Shown here: piece after piece, positions 18,528-27,350 of the stretch
How the letters are laid out: every line of letters starts with the position of its first letter
Position numbering within the stretch: the stretch's first letter is position 1
Origin: an uncultured Opitutaceae bacterium
GTDB lineage: Bacteria > Verrucomicrobiota > Verrucomicrobiia > Opitutales > Opitutaceae
Length of the DNA stretch: 64,000 nt
Assembly: GCA_903929355.1 (NCBI GenBank)
Contig: CAIYUN010000062.1
Location: forward strand, 1 to 64,000
Reading direction: 5' to 3'
Position numbers and translations under genes: made by a program
The notes under the pieces: generated by a model
Seen by the model: the letters and a program-made list of their open reading frames with translations, nothing else
What the model was told of the DNA's origin: nothing
Databases searched by the model: none

Positions 18528-19715
18528 ATGACGGCCGAACTTCGCCCGACCCGCGCCAAACGTTTTCTCAAGGCCACCCATGACCTGGTGTTTCACCACG
18601 TCCACGGCGGGCAGTTGATCTACAACGCGTGCTGGGAGGATCCGCGCATCGACCGCCAGCTGCTCGGGCTCACGGCCGACAGCCGCGTCGTCATGATCAC
18701 CAGCGCCGGATGCAACGCCCTCGACTACCTGCTCGACGATCCCGCCGAGATTCACGCCATCGATGTCAATTTCCGCCAGAACGCCGTCCTCGAGCTCAAG
18801 CTCGCACTCATCCGTCGGAAGGATTTTGCGGACTTGTTCGAGTTTTTCGGGATCGGCTCACACGAGGACTTCAAGGCCGTTTACCGGGCCGTCCGGCCAG
18901 GGCTTTCCGCCGGAGCCCGGGGTTTTTGGGACAAGCACATCGCTTTTTTCAACCCCGGCAGCCTCAAGAAATCGTTCTACTACCATGGTGCGGCCGGCAT
19001 CGCGGCCTGGGTCATGGGCGGGGCGCTTTTCCGCGCCAAACCCAACATCAAGAACCACGCCCTCTGCCTGCTCGACGCCGACACCCTCGCACAGCAGGCG
19101 CGCATCTACGCGCGGATCGAACCCAAGATCTGGGGCAAGCTGAGTCACTGGCTCATCCGGCAGCGCATCATCATGACCCTGCTCGGCGTACCCGCCCCGC
19201 AGATCAAGCTGATCGACGACCATTATCCGGGCGGTGTCACCGCCTATGTGAAGGACAAGCTGCGGCATGTGATGTCCGACCTGCCGGCGCGGGAGAATTA
19301 TTTCTGGCGCGTGTACATGACCGGCTCCTACACGCTCTCCTGCTGTCCGAATTACCTGCGCGAGGAAAACCTGCCCGCGCTCGCCGCCCGGGCCGGACGG
19401 GTCCACCCGCACACCTGCACGGTTTCCCAGTTCCTGAAAAAACACCCCGGCGTCTATTCCCACTATGTGCTGCTCGACCACCAGGACTGGCTGGCGCACC
19501 ACGCACCCGCCGCCCTCGCCGAGGAATGGGAGCTGATCCTCGCCAACAGCCGGCCCGGGACGCGGATTCTCATGCGCTCCGCCGGTCTGGACCTCAGCTT
19601 CGTGCCGGCCGGGGTGCGCACGCGGCTGCGGTTCTTCCCCGAGCGCACCACGCCCCTCCACCTCACCGACCGGGTGGGCACCTATGGCAGCCTGCATTTT
19701 GCCGAGGTGCGGTGA
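18528..19715 (+). CDS. btaA: BtaA, S-adenosylmethionine:diacylglycerol 3-amino-3-carboxypropyltransferase (DUF3419)
   Basis: The 395-residue protein matches the DUF3419/BtaA family along its length. Typical segments are the N-terminal V-H-G-G-Q-L-I-Y-N-A-C-W-E-D-P, the SAM-binding strand V-V-M-I-T-S-A-G-C-N-A-L-D-Y, H-A-I-D-V-N-F-R-Q-N and the C-terminal S-H-Y-V-L-L-D-H-Q-D-W. BtaA transfers the 3-amino-3-carboxypropyl group of SAM to diacylglycerol to make diacylglyceryl-homoserine, the first step of betaine-lipid synthesis. The next gene, 25 bp downstream, is a BtaB-type methyltransferase, which supports the assignment. In other bacteria the pathway is induced by phosphate starvation to replace phospholipids. 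Confidence 0.87.
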   Translation: MTAELRPTRAKRFLKATHDLVFHHVHGGQLIYNACWEDPRIDRQLLGLTADSRVVMITSAGCNALDYLLDDPAEIHAIDVNFRQNAVLELKLALIRRKDFADLFEFFGIGSHEDFKAVYRAVRPGLSAGARGFWDKHIAFFNPGSLKKSFYYHGAAGIAAWVMGGALFRAKPNIKNHALCLLDADTLAQQARIYARIEPKIWGKLSHWLIRQRIIMTLLGVPAPQIKLIDDHYPGGVTAYVKDKLRHVMSDLPARENYFWRVYMTGSYTLSCCPNYLREENLPALAARAGRVHPHTCTVSQFLKKHPGVYSHYVLLDHQDWLAHHAPAALAEEWELILANSRPGTRILMRSAGLDLSFVPAGVRTRLRFFPERTTPLHLTDRVGTYGSLHFAEVR

Positions 19716-19740
19716 CCCAACCTGCGCCGCCCCCCCTCCC

Positions 19741-20394
19741 ATGCGCCCCCCCGCCGAACCCTCCGCGACCGCGCCGGCCTGTGACCTGGGCATCGAGGGC
19801 TATTACCGGCTCCATGCGCGAATTTACGACGCGACCCGCTGGAGCTTCCTGTTCGGCCGCGACGCCATCCTCGGTCGCGCCGCCGCCGCCGGGCCGAAGC
19901 CGGCCCGGATTCTCGAGATCGGCTGTGGCACCGGGCGCAACCTGGTGGCGCTGGCCCGACGTTTCCCCGGCGCGCAGCTCACCGGCCTGGACCTGTCGCC
20001 CGCGATGCTGGCCATCGCGCGACGCAAAACCGCGGCCCTGGGCCCCCGGGTGAACCTCGTGCAGCGGGCCTATGCCTCCCCGCTCGACGAGGCCGGCGGG
20101 TATGATCTGGTGCTGTGCTCCTACGCCCTCTCGATGTTCAACCCCGGCTTCGAGCAGGCCATTGCGGCGGCCGCGCGCGACCTGGCGCCCGGCGGTCATC
20201 TGGCGGTGGTCGATTTTCACACCACCCGCTTTTCCTGGTTCGCCCGCTGGATGGGGGTCAATCATGTGCGCATGGACGGGCAGCTCCGGCCGCTGCTGCG
20301 TGAAAGCTTGGTTCCGGTCACTGACCAGTTGTGCTTCGCTTATGGCGGGGCATGGGCCTACCTGCTGTTTGTCGGTCGTCGGATGAATCTGTAA
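19741..20394 (+). CDS. btaB: BtaB-like SAM-dependent N-methyltransferase
   Basis: The 217-residue class I methyltransferase has motif I I-L-E-I-G-C-G-T-G-R-N (residues 56-66), motif II L-T-G-L-D-L-S-P-A-M-L and the post-motif V-L-C-S-Y-A-L-S-M-F. The stretch I-Y-D-A-T-R-W-S-F-L-F-G-R near the N-terminus is characteristic of BtaB-type enzymes, which methylate diacylglyceryl-homoserine three times to give the betaine lipid DGTS. Its position directly after btaA makes this role likely. The ATG at 19741 was chosen because the domain starts soon after it; the frame extends 19 codons into the end of btaA. Confidence 0.82.
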   Translation: MRPPAEPSATAPACDLGIEGYYRLHARIYDATRWSFLFGRDAILGRAAAAGPKPARILEIGCGTGRNLVALARRFPGAQLTGLDLSPAMLAIARRKTAALGPRVNLVQRAYASPLDEAGGYDLVLCSYALSMFNPGFEQAIAAAARDLAPGGHLAVVDFHTTRFSWFARWMGVNHVRMDGQLRPLLRESLVPVTDQLCFAYGGAWAYLLFVGRRMNL

Positions 20395-20411
20395 AACTTA
20401 AGTAACTCTAT

Positions 20412-20417
20412 TATAAT
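20412..20417 (+). promoter_or_regulatory. Possible -10 element in an AT-rich island upstream of secG
   Basis: A perfect TATAAT lies in a short AT-rich island (about 20390-20430), rare in this GC-rich sequence, 76 bp before the secG start. No convincing -35 hexamer is found 16-18 bp upstream, so the call rests on composition and the single hexamer. Confidence 0.3.
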
Positions 20418-20492
20418 AGCTAATGTAATTGAGTGACCGCGCCAGACCGCAATTGACAAGTCTGGGGATATCCGCTCTTTTCATCAGTTCCC

Positions 20493-20972
20493 ATGTCCAT
20501 ACTCATCGGCATTTTCACCCTCCTCCTGATCCTGGTTGCCCTGTTCCTCGTTCTCGTCGTCCTGGCGCAGAAGACCAAGGACGGCGGCATGGGCGCGGCC
20601 CTTGGCGGCGGTGCGACCGAGTCGGCCTTCGGGCACGAAACGGGCAATGTGCTCACCAACGCGACGATCTACGCCGCCGTTCTGTTTTTCGTGCTGAGCT
20701 TTGTGCTTTACCTCGCCCAGATCTACGAGTCGAAGCACCGTGGTGCCAGTGGCGGCGCCCTGCCCGTCATCGCCGCGCCGGCGGCGCTGCCGGTCCCGTC
20801 GGCTGCCTCCCCTGGCGGGCCCGGGTCGTCCGCTGCCAGTACCTCGGAGCCCAATTTCAAACTGAATGTTCCGACGACAGCCGCGAACTCCGCTCCCACG
20901 CCGGCGCCGGTGACGAGCCAGACCCCGCCTCCGGCTGCGGCCACAGGGGCCCCGAAGCCAGCCACCCCCTGA
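20493..20972 (+). CDS. secG: Preprotein translocase subunit SecG
   Basis: The 159-residue protein begins with the SecG fold: a membrane helix (about 3-25), the conserved cytoplasmic loop V-V-L-A-Q-K-T-K-D-G-G-M-G-A-A-L-G-G-G and a second helix (about 57-78). SecG assists SecYE in protein export. Residues about 85-159 form a Pro/Ala/Ser/Thr-rich tail that doubles the usual length and looks disordered. The following gene starts 3 bp after the stop, so the two are co-transcribed. Confidence 0.92.
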   Translation: MSILIGIFTLLLILVALFLVLVVLAQKTKDGGMGAALGGGATESAFGHETGNVLTNATIYAAVLFFVLSFVLYLAQIYESKHRGASGGALPVIAAPAALPVPSAASPGGPGSSAASTSEPNFKLNVPTTAANSAPTPAPVTSQTPPPAAATGAPKPATP

Positions 20973-20975
20973 GTC

Positions 20976-21893
20976 GTGCGGCGTGGAGCGACCAACCGGA
21001 TAACCTTTCCAAGGCAGGCGGTCGCTTCCGCCTGCCTTGTCTTTTTGCTGGTGGCCGCGACGCGTTCTTGGGCTCAGCCGCGTCTGAACCCTCCGACCCC
21101 GGGCTACCTGCACCTTGGGACGGCCGATCAGGAGGAGGGTCGGAAGGTAATGGGCGATTTTCGCCAGCATGGCTGGGGCCAGGGCGGCGCCTACTATCTG
21201 GAGTTTGAATTGCATGTGCTGCCGCGGCGCGGCGATGAGCGGGTCGTGCCGGGCCGCCTCTGGGGCGGTCGCAACGAGACCGGTCCCATCACCCGCGTCG
21301 AGCTCCAGCCGGGCGTGAAGGATGCCGAACGCCGCCTGCTGGTGCAGGTCGGCGCCCAGAGCTCCGTCTGGAGCTGGCCGGCCACCGCCGGCGGTGTGGC
21401 GCCGGTCGGTCCGGTGACGGTGTTTGAACCGCTGGCGGGGACGGATTTGTCGGCCTTCGATTTGCAGATGCCGTTCCTGTATTGGAAGGACTTTACCTAC
21501 GAGGGGGTGGAGCCCCTGCGCGGCCGGCCGACCCATGTTTTCCTGATGGGCCCACCGATTGGCGACGACGACGGCCAATTGAAGAAGGGCGTGGCGCGGA
21601 ACGTCCGCATCTGGCTGGACACCCAGTTCAATGCCCTGGTGCAGGCCGAGGAGCTGGACCGGGACGAGCAGCCACTCAAGGCCATCACCGTGCTCGACCT
21701 CAAGAAAGTGGGCGAGCAATGGATCGTGAAGACGGTCGATGTGCGCAACGAGGCCACTCGCGACAAGACCCAGTTCACCGTGACCGGCGCGGCCCTGGAC
21801 CAGAAGTTTCCCCCTGCGCTGTTCGACCCGGCCCACCTGGGCGACGCTGCCGCACCTCCCCCGCCGGACCAGATGCACAAAGTTGACCAGTGA
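20976..21893 (+). CDS. LolA-like outer-membrane lipoprotein-sorting family protein, periplasmic
   Basis: The 305-residue protein has a signal peptide (about 12-34, ending W-A-Q) and a beta-rich body. Segments such as Y-L-E-F-E-L-H-V-L-P-R-R, F-L-Y-W-K-D-F-T-Y-E-G-V and V-R-I-W-L-D-T-Q-F-N-A-L-V-Q-A-E-E-L-D resemble the LolA-like half-barrel of outer-membrane lipoprotein-sorting proteins common in Bacteroidetes/Verrucomicrobia. Such proteins bind acyl chains in the periplasm. It begins with GTG just after the secG stop, consistent with translational coupling and an envelope-biogenesis role. The C-terminus ends in a Pro-rich tail. Exact client is unknown. Confidence 0.65.
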   Translation: MRRGATNRITFPRQAVASACLVFLLVAATRSWAQPRLNPPTPGYLHLGTADQEEGRKVMGDFRQHGWGQGGAYYLEFELHVLPRRGDERVVPGRLWGGRNETGPITRVELQPGVKDAERRLLVQVGAQSSVWSWPATAGGVAPVGPVTVFEPLAGTDLSAFDLQMPFLYWKDFTYEGVEPLRGRPTHVFLMGPPIGDDDGQLKKGVARNVRIWLDTQFNALVQAEELDRDEQPLKAITVLDLKKVGEQWIVKTVDVRNEATRDKTQFTVTGAALDQKFPPALFDPAHLGDAAAPPPPDQMHKVDQ

Positions 21894-22023
21894 TCCTGAG
21901 CTGGGGCGCGACCGCTGGGCGCGCCGTAGCCGGTGCGCAAGTTTACCGGCATCTGACGGCTTCGCCTGATGCGACTGATCCCGGACCTTCCTTTTGACCT
22001 GCTGTTGATTTCATCCTTGCCCG

Positions 22024-22686
22024 ATGCATACCCTCCCACCGCCGCTCCGCGCCGTCGTGTTCGACTTTGACGGCACCTTGCTCGACTCGCTCCCCATGGT
22101 GCTGCGGGCGCACCACCATGCCATCGCGCCCTTTCATCCGCCGCTGACCGACGCCGAGATGTTTGACCGCCTTGGTGGTCCACCCGAGCGGACGCTCCAG
22201 GCCATGTTGCGCGATCCAGCCCACGCCGCCGAGGCGCTGCGCCGGATCGAAGCCTATTGGACGAGCAACGAGCACGAGGCGCAGCCGTACCCCGGCGTGC
22301 GCGAAACCCTCGCCGGTCTGCGGGCACGCCGACTTGCGCTCGGCCTGTGGACGGGTCGCGACCGGGCTTCAACGCTGCGGCTACTGCAGGCGCATGATTT
22401 CGACGGTCTCTTCACGACGAGCGTGTGCGGCGACGACCTCGCCACGCACAAGCCGGACCCGGCCGGCCTGCGGGAGGTTTTGCGGCGGCTCGCGGTGGGC
22501 GCGGACGAGGCGATCTACCTTGGCGACGCCGCGGTGGACGTGCAGGCCGGAGCGGCCTGTGGCGTGCGCACGGTGTTCATCCACCATGGCCGCGAGGTCG
22601 CCCCGGAGATCACCACACTGGCCTGGCGCGTCGTGGAGACCCCCGCCGAAGCCTACGCCCTGCTCGCCGCGACGCTGGAGGCATAG
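22024..22686 (+). CDS. HAD-family phosphatase (phosphoglycolate phosphatase-like)
   Basis: The 220-residue cytoplasmic protein has HAD motif I V-F-D-F-D-G-T-L-L-D-S (residues 12-22), a helical cap (about 23-95), motif II L-W-T-G-R-D, the K-P-D-P segment with the conserved Lys and motif IV Y-L-G-D-A-A-V-D. Layout matches subfamily IA phosphatases such as Gph or pyrophosphatase PpaX. Substrate is not predictable; motif II is T-G-R instead of the more common T-N/S-K. Confidence 0.88.
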   Translation: MHTLPPPLRAVVFDFDGTLLDSLPMVLRAHHHAIAPFHPPLTDAEMFDRLGGPPERTLQAMLRDPAHAAEALRRIEAYWTSNEHEAQPYPGVRETLAGLRARRLALGLWTGRDRASTLRLLQAHDFDGLFTTSVCGDDLATHKPDPAGLREVLRRLAVGADEAIYLGDAAVDVQAGAACGVRTVFIHHGREVAPEITTLAWRVVETPAEAYALLAATLEA

Positions 22687-22824
22687 GCCCGATCATTCTC
22701 ATTCCCCGTCTGTGGAAGCTTCTGCGATCGTGTCCTCCAAACCCGGCGACGGAGGAAGGAGGATTATGCTCCTGCTCGTTCTAAGTCCGCCCGCCTGCTT
22801 GCCCTCTGGCTTCAGTGTCTGGAT

Positions 22825-22922
22825 CTGACATCTGACCTCTGACCTCTGGCTTCTGGCCTCTGACATCTGGCCTCTGACACCTGGCCTCTGACACCTGATC
22901 TCTGACGTCTGACCTCTGACCT
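22825..22922 (+). repeat. 14 tandem heptanucleotide units (CTGACCT family)
   Basis: Fourteen consecutive 7-bp units fill exactly 98 bp. All begin with CTG; the variants are CTGACCT, CTGACAT, CTGACAC, CTGGCCT, CTGGCTT, CTGATCT and CTGACGT. The last unit overlaps the stop codon of the minus-strand SDR gene (22921-22923). The phase is never lost over the array. Confidence 0.93.
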
Positions 22923-23679
22923 AACCTCGTCCGACATAGGGCATCCTTGTGGCCATGACCGTGATGTTCGGCACATTGGTGTCGAGCGGCAGCCCGGCCA
23001 TGTAGAGCACCGCATCGACGACATGTTGCACGTCGAACACCGGCTCGACCGCGATGGAGCCGTCGGCCTGCGGAACACCTTTTTTCATTTTTCCGGCCAT
23101 GGCGGTGTCGGCGTTGCCGATGTCGATCTGTCCGCACGCGATGCCAAACGGCCGACCGTCGAGCTGGGTGGACTTCGTGAGGCCCGTGACCCCGTGTTTC
23201 GCGGCCGTGTAGGGCGCGTAGTGCGGACGCGGCACATGCGCGGAGATGGAGCCGTTGTTGATGATGCGGCCGCCCGATGGCTGCTGGCTCTTCATCAGGC
23301 GGAACGCCTCCTGCGTGCAAAGATACGGCCCGGTGAGATTGGTGGCGATGACCTCCAACCAGCGCTCAAACGGAAAGTCTTCCATCGGCATGCTGGGTGC
23401 GCTGACCCCGGCGTTGTTGAACAACACATCGAGCCGGCCAAAAACATCGCGGGTTCGCGCAAAAAGATTCTTCACGGACTCGGGCTGCGTGATGTCGGTC
23501 GGGACAACCAGAAACTGTCCGGCCGGTGCGCCGGATTCGGCGGCGGTGGCCGCGAGAGCCTCCGGGCGGCGGCCGGCGAGCACGACGGCGTAACCGGCTT
23601 TGAGCAGTCCTTGGGCGGTCGCGCGCCCGATGCCGGAGCCGGCGCCGGTGACGAGGGCAATTTTGCGGGGGGATTCCAT
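22921..23679 (-). CDS. Short-chain dehydrogenase/reductase
   Basis: The 252-residue protein is a classical SDR: cofactor motif T-G-A-G-S-G-I-G (residues 11-18), N-N-A-G (about 92-95), the catalytic Ser in N-N-G-S-I-S and Y-T-A-A-K for the Tyr/Lys pair. It would oxidise or reduce an alcohol/ketone with NAD(P)H. The start was set at [12 protein letters not shown]; the frame is open far upstream, but only as the antisense of the GH29 gene. The stop codon abuts a heptamer tandem array, so the 3' end of the transcript consists of repeats. Confidence 0.92.
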   Translation of the reverse strand: MESPRKIALVTGAGSGIGRATAQGLLKAGYAVVLAGRRPEALAATAAESGAPAGQFLVVPTDITQPESVKNLFARTRDVFGRLDVLFNNAGVSAPSMPMEDFPFERWLEVIATNLTGPYLCTQEAFRLMKSQQPSGGRIINNGSISAHVPRPHYAPYTAAKHGVTGLTKSTQLDGRPFGIACGQIDIGNADTAMAGKMKKGVPQADGSIAVEPVFDVQHVVDAVLYMAGLPLDTNVPNITVMATRMPYVGRG

Positions 23680-24024
23680 GCGCCGAACATGAGGTTGTTC
23701 CCGCGCTTGCCGAGCCTTTTTCACCCAGGAAACCACCTGTGAGCCGATGCCCGTTTTCCGTCGACGCCATGGCAGTCTGATACGGCTGGCGCGAGATCGA
23801 ACGAACGGCTCTTTGGGCCGCACTTGGTTCTCAATGCCGATCCCCCGACCAATGTCTGCAATCCACCCGCAAGACAGCAGGGTGTTGGGGCATGATCGCA
23901 CGAGAGACCTTCGCCGCGCGTTTCTGCTTTGATCTTTTGGGCGCAAGGGTGTTTGGTTCCCACCAGTTCCGGCGGTCACCCCTCCGTCATCCGCCCCTCG
24001 CAAAGTCAACCCCTCCTTGTCCCT
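23680..24024. other. Divergent intergenic region between SDR and GH29 genes
   Basis: The 345-bp gap carries no supported gene. It must contain promoters for both neighbours, but no clear hexamers or operator-like palindrome stand out by eye. Confidence 0.4.
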
Positions 24025-25746
24025 ATGCCCTCCCATTTTTCCCGCCGCGATTTTATCAAAAAAGGTGCGCTCGCCACCGGCGCCGGCCTGGCCGGGCCAT
24101 TGCTCTCGTCCCACCTGTTGGGCGCGGCCGCTGCGCCGATTGCCGTCCCGGCGGGCTCTTCCGTGCCGCCCGCTCCGGCACCCATTCCCACTCCCGTCGG
24201 CTGGGGCGTGACGGACGGTCCGTTTCAGCCCACGATGGAGTCGCTGACTCAATACCAGTCGGCGCCGGAATGGTTTCGGGATGCCAAGTTCGGCATGTGG
24301 GCCCACTGGGGCCCGCAGTGTGTGCCCGAACAGGGAGATTGGTATGCGAAGAACATGTACATCGAAGGCCACGCGATGCACAAATTCCACGTCGCCAAAT
24401 ACGGCCATCCGTCGAAATTCGGCTTCAAGGATGTGGTCAACCTGTTCAAGGCGGAGCGTTGGGATCCGGAACACCTGATCGGCCTCTACAAGCGTGCCGG
24501 GGCCAGGTACTTCATGGCGCTGGCCAACCACCACGACAACTTCGACCTCTTTGACTCGACCTACCAGCCATGGAATTCCACCGCCATCGGGCCCAAGCGC
24601 AGCTTGGTGGGCGGCTGGGAAAACGCGGTGCGGGCCGCCGGGTTGAAGTTTGCCGTCTCCAGCCATGGCGACCGCGCTTGGAGCTGGTACCAGGAGTCTG
24701 CGGGCTCCGACACCATGGGGGCCATGTCCGGTGTGCCTTACGACGGACGAATGACCAAGGCCGACGGCAAGGGCCTGTGGTGGGAGGGGCTGGATCCCCA
24801 GGATTACTACGCCCAATACCATGAACTCGGAAAGTATGACTGGCCGCAACAGGGCAATCCGCCCCTGGCGAAGGCCTTCACCGAGAAATATTTCAACCGT
24901 ACAATTGACCTCATCAACAAGCACAACCCGGACTTGTTGTATTTTGACGACACGGTCCTGCCGATCTACCCCTCCACGGACATTGGCCTGCGCATTGCCG
25001 CCTACTACTACAACCACAACCTCAAGCGCAACGGCGGCAAACTCGAGTGCGTGCTCACCGGCAAGGGCCTCAACGCCCAGCAGAGCCAGGCCATCGTCAT
25101 GGACATCGAGCGCGGCGGTGCCCCCGCCATCCGGGCCGAGCCCTGGCAAACGGACACCTGCATCGGCGACTGGCATTACAACATTAAACGACTCAACGAC
25201 CACAGCTACAAAAACGCGCGCGACATCGCCCGCATGCTCGTCGACAACGCGAGCAAGAACGGCAACCTGATGCTCAACATCCCGCTGCCCGGCCACGGTG
25301 AGCCCGATGGGGACGAGCTGGCGATCATCGCCGATTTCACCACGTGGATGGACCGGAACAATGCGGGTATTTACGCCACGCGACCGTGGAAGGTGTTTGG
25401 CGAGGGCTCCAGCGCGCCGGCGGCTGGCAATGGCATTGGCGGACGGCGCGGCGGCCCGGCCCCGACCTTCACGTCCAAGGACTTCCGCTTCATGAAGAAG
25501 GACGACAACCTGTTTGCCTTTGTGATGGACTGGCCGGCCGACGGGAAGCTTGTGATCAAATCGCTTGCCGACGGTGCGCCGACCGCGCCGGGCCCGGTTG
25601 AGCGGGTCGAGATCATTGGAGTGAACGAGCCGCTCTTCTTCACCCGCGACAAAACCGGCCTGATCGTGACGCTGCCCGCGCAAAAGGTCGGGGACCATGT
25701 CTATGGTTTCAAAATAAACGGCAACGGTCTCACCGTCACCACCTGA
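24025..25746 (+). CDS. Tat-exported GH29 alpha-L-fucosidase-like protein
   Basis: The 573-residue protein starts with a twin-arginine signal S-R-R-D-F-I-K-K (6-13) and an Ala-rich hydrophobic stretch. The GH29 barrel spans about 80-440, with M-W-A-H-W-G-P-Q (91-98), L-A-N-H-H-D-N-F-D (166-174) and L-L-Y-F-D-D-T, where Asp308 is the expected nucleophile. A short Gly/Arg insert (I-G-G-R-R-G-G-P) lies at about 475-485, before the C-terminal beta domain. It differs clearly from the other GH29 enzyme of the window and is probably not a recent duplicate. Tat export implies folding in the cytoplasm. The start at 24025 is set by the signal sequence. Confidence 0.92.
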   Translation: MPSHFSRRDFIKKGALATGAGLAGPLLSSHLLGAAAAPIAVPAGSSVPPAPAPIPTPVGWGVTDGPFQPTMESLTQYQSAPEWFRDAKFGMWAHWGPQCVPEQGDWYAKNMYIEGHAMHKFHVAKYGHPSKFGFKDVVNLFKAERWDPEHLIGLYKRAGARYFMALANHHDNFDLFDSTYQPWNSTAIGPKRSLVGGWENAVRAAGLKFAVSSHGDRAWSWYQESAGSDTMGAMSGVPYDGRMTKADGKGLWWEGLDPQDYYAQYHELGKYDWPQQGNPPLAKAFTEKYFNRTIDLINKHNPDLLYFDDTVLPIYPSTDIGLRIAAYYYNHNLKRNGGKLECVLTGKGLNAQQSQAIVMDIERGGAPAIRAEPWQTDTCIGDWHYNIKRLNDHSYKNARDIARMLVDNASKNGNLMLNIPLPGHGEPDGDELAIIADFTTWMDRNNAGIYATRPWKVFGEGSSAPAAGNGIGGRRGGPAPTFTSKDFRFMKKDDNLFAFVMDWPADGKLVIKSLADGAPTAPGPVERVEIIGVNEPLFFTRDKTGLIVTLPAQKVGDHVYGFKINGNGLTVTT

Positions 25747-25860
25747 TCGCCTCACCGCCCGTCGCAACACTTCCTCCGCCCCGTCCCCGGCCGCCCCGCT
25801 TCATCATCTGTCCCCTGATGAAAGCGGGGATTTGTTTCCACCCACGAACTGGATTCACAT

Positions 25861-27180
25861 ATGTCAAAATCTTCCTTTGCCTTCGTCTCTCACCACCCCC
25901 TGTGCCATCTGGCACAGGGGGTGGTGGTCGGACTCGCCGCGGCCACCGTGGGCTTCGGTCAGGCTGCTGCCGGGTCCAAGCCTGCCGCGCCGGAACAGGG
26001 GGTGACGTTGGTCGGTGCCATCGCTGCCGCCGGCGTGGTAAACCCCAAGACCTTCATCGATTATTTTTTGCCGACACCCCTGGACGGTCCTCTATCCAGC
26101 ACCGCCTGGGGCGCACCCAATGTGCTTCCGCGGGACCCGCAAAACGGCCTCGAGGATCCCTCCATCAAACAGTGGTGCTACTGGGACGGACAGATCATCA
26201 AGGGGCCGGATGGCCGATTTCATATGTTTGCCAGCCGTTGGGACCAGGCAAAGGGCCACGGTGGCTGGCCCTCCTCGGTGGCCATCCATGCGGTCAGTGA
26301 AAAAGTCACCGGCCCCTATGTGGACAAGGGCATGACCTGGCCGGACAATCTTGGCGGTAAAGGCCACAACGTGACCGCACTGGCATTGCCCGATGGCCGC
26401 TATGCCGCCATCGTCAGCGAGACCCGACCCACCGCTGATGTGTTTGTGGCCAAGTCCCTCGACGGACCCTGGGAACAGTTGGGTTCGATCAAGGTGGATC
26501 AGCCCAACTGGCGCCCGTCCAATGTGAGTATCATGGTCCGCCCCGACGGGGACTTCGAGATCGTGCCGCGTTCAGGGCAGATACTGATCAGCAAGGCTGC
26601 CGACGGCATCCTCGGTCCGTACAAGGTCATGGGCCCAAGCATCTATCCGACGGTGGACCAGTTGCCGCTGCGCAACTTGGAGGATCCCGTGGTCTGGTTC
26701 AGCGGCGGCCTCTATCACATCGTGGTCAACGGCTGGAGCGACCGGAAGGCGTATCATCTGACCTCGAAGGATGGGATCACCAACTGGACGTTCCGGGGCC
26801 TGGCCTATGACCCGACGCAGGACTTTGTGCACTACCCTGACGGGACGGTGAACCATTGGTTCAAGATGGAACGTCCGGGTGTGCTCATCGAGAACGGCCA
26901 TGTCACGGCCTTCACTCTGGCCTCGCTGGACGTTGAAAAAAACCTGGAGCTGGGCAACGATATTCATGGCAGCAAGGTGGTCGTGATTCCGTTCGACGGC
27001 GCCGCGTTGGACCGCGACTTGGAAAATGCCCCCACGCCGCCGCCAGTCGCCGTGCCGTTCCATCCGGGTGGAACCGGGGGCCGGGGCGGAAGGAGAGGCG
27101 GGCAACCACCCGCCACCGCACCCACACCCAATCCGGCTGCTGCCCCGTCAACCGCCACCGCCGCGCAGCCCGCGCCGTGA
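25861..27180 (+). CDS. Exported GH43-like five-bladed propeller protein with RGG/Pro-Ala tail
   Basis: The 439-residue protein has an N-terminal signal-peptide-like stretch and a body of repeated propeller motifs: W-D-G-Q-I-I-K-G-P-D-G-R-F-H-M-F, G-H-N-V-T-A, N-L-E-D-P-V-V-W and Y-H-I-V-V-N-G. These suit the GH43/GH117-like five-bladed beta-propeller glycosidases, with candidate carboxylates in E-D-P-S (early) and E-D-P-V (late); the exact family is uncertain. The tail (about 395-439) is Gly/Arg-rich, then Pro/Ala/Thr-rich. Codons 11-22 are a perfect palindrome (25891-25926) that inserts 12 residues in the signal region. It follows the GH29 gene by 114 bp and may be co-transcribed. Substrate unknown, possibly arabinose- or galactose-containing glycans. 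Confidence 0.72.
   Translation: MSKSSFAFVSHHPLCHLAQGVVVGLAAATVGFGQAAAGSKPAAPEQGVTLVGAIAAAGVVNPKTFIDYFLPTPLDGPLSSTAWGAPNVLPRDPQNGLEDPSIKQWCYWDGQIIKGPDGRFHMFASRWDQAKGHGGWPSSVAIHAVSEKVTGPYVDKGMTWPDNLGGKGHNVTALALPDGRYAAIVSETRPTADVFVAKSLDGPWEQLGSIKVDQPNWRPSNVSIMVRPDGDFEIVPRSGQILISKAADGILGPYKVMGPSIYPTVDQLPLRNLEDPVVWFSGGLYHIVVNGWSDRKAYHLTSKDGITNWTFRGLAYDPTQDFVHYPDGTVNHWFKMERPGVLIENGHVTAFTLASLDVEKNLELGNDIHGSKVVVIPFDGAALDRDLENAPTPPPVAVPFHPGGTGGRGGRRGGQPPATAPTPNPAAAPSTATAAQPAP
25891..25926. repeat. Perfect 16-bp inverted repeat inside a signal-peptide coding region
   Basis: The arm CACCACCCCCTGTGCC (25891-25906), a 4-nt loop ATCT and its exact complement (25911-25926) make a 36-bp hairpin. It begins and ends on codon boundaries, so it adds exactly 12 codons (residues 11-22) to the GH43-like gene. 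Confidence 0.93.
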
Positions 27181-27243
27181 GGTCGGCGGACTCGGCGGCA
27201 TTTCAAAATCAGCACGCCCGCGACGACGAGAGGAGCAATCCCG

Positions 27244-27350
27244 GAAGAGGATTTAACGCGAAGACGCTGGGACGCAGAGGCGCCAAGCCCAATATTCGCC
27301 TCTGCGTCTTCGCGCCTTTGCGGCTTTGCGTTGATGGATTGATGGGCGGT
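27244..27350 (+). repeat. ~100-bp imperfect palindromic repeat, copy 1
   Basis: The core runs from TTTAACGCGAAGACGCTG and ACGCAGAGGCG to CGCCTCTGCGTCTTCGCG, CTTTGCG and GTTGATGGATTGATGGGCGG. Left and right halves are complementary, giving a long hairpin. Highly similar copies lie at 39905-40002 and 53567-53675, and a fragment of the left arm in reverse orientation at about 57561-57590. It occupies the 421-bp gap before the DUF2059 gene; the rest of that gap shows nothing else recognisable. Confidence 0.88.

Noticed and set aside
20453-20458. TTGACA hexamer upstream of secG
   Set aside because: No acceptable -10 hexamer lies 16-18 bp downstream before the start codon.
22825-22922. CRISPR array
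   Set aside because: Units are only 7 bp with no spacers and no cas genes; it is a simple tandem repeat.
22921-25770. 949-codon minus-strand frame joining the SDR to the antisense of the GH29 gene
   Set aside because: Only the last 252 codons have SDR homology; the rest is opposite GH29 and gives no recognisable protein.
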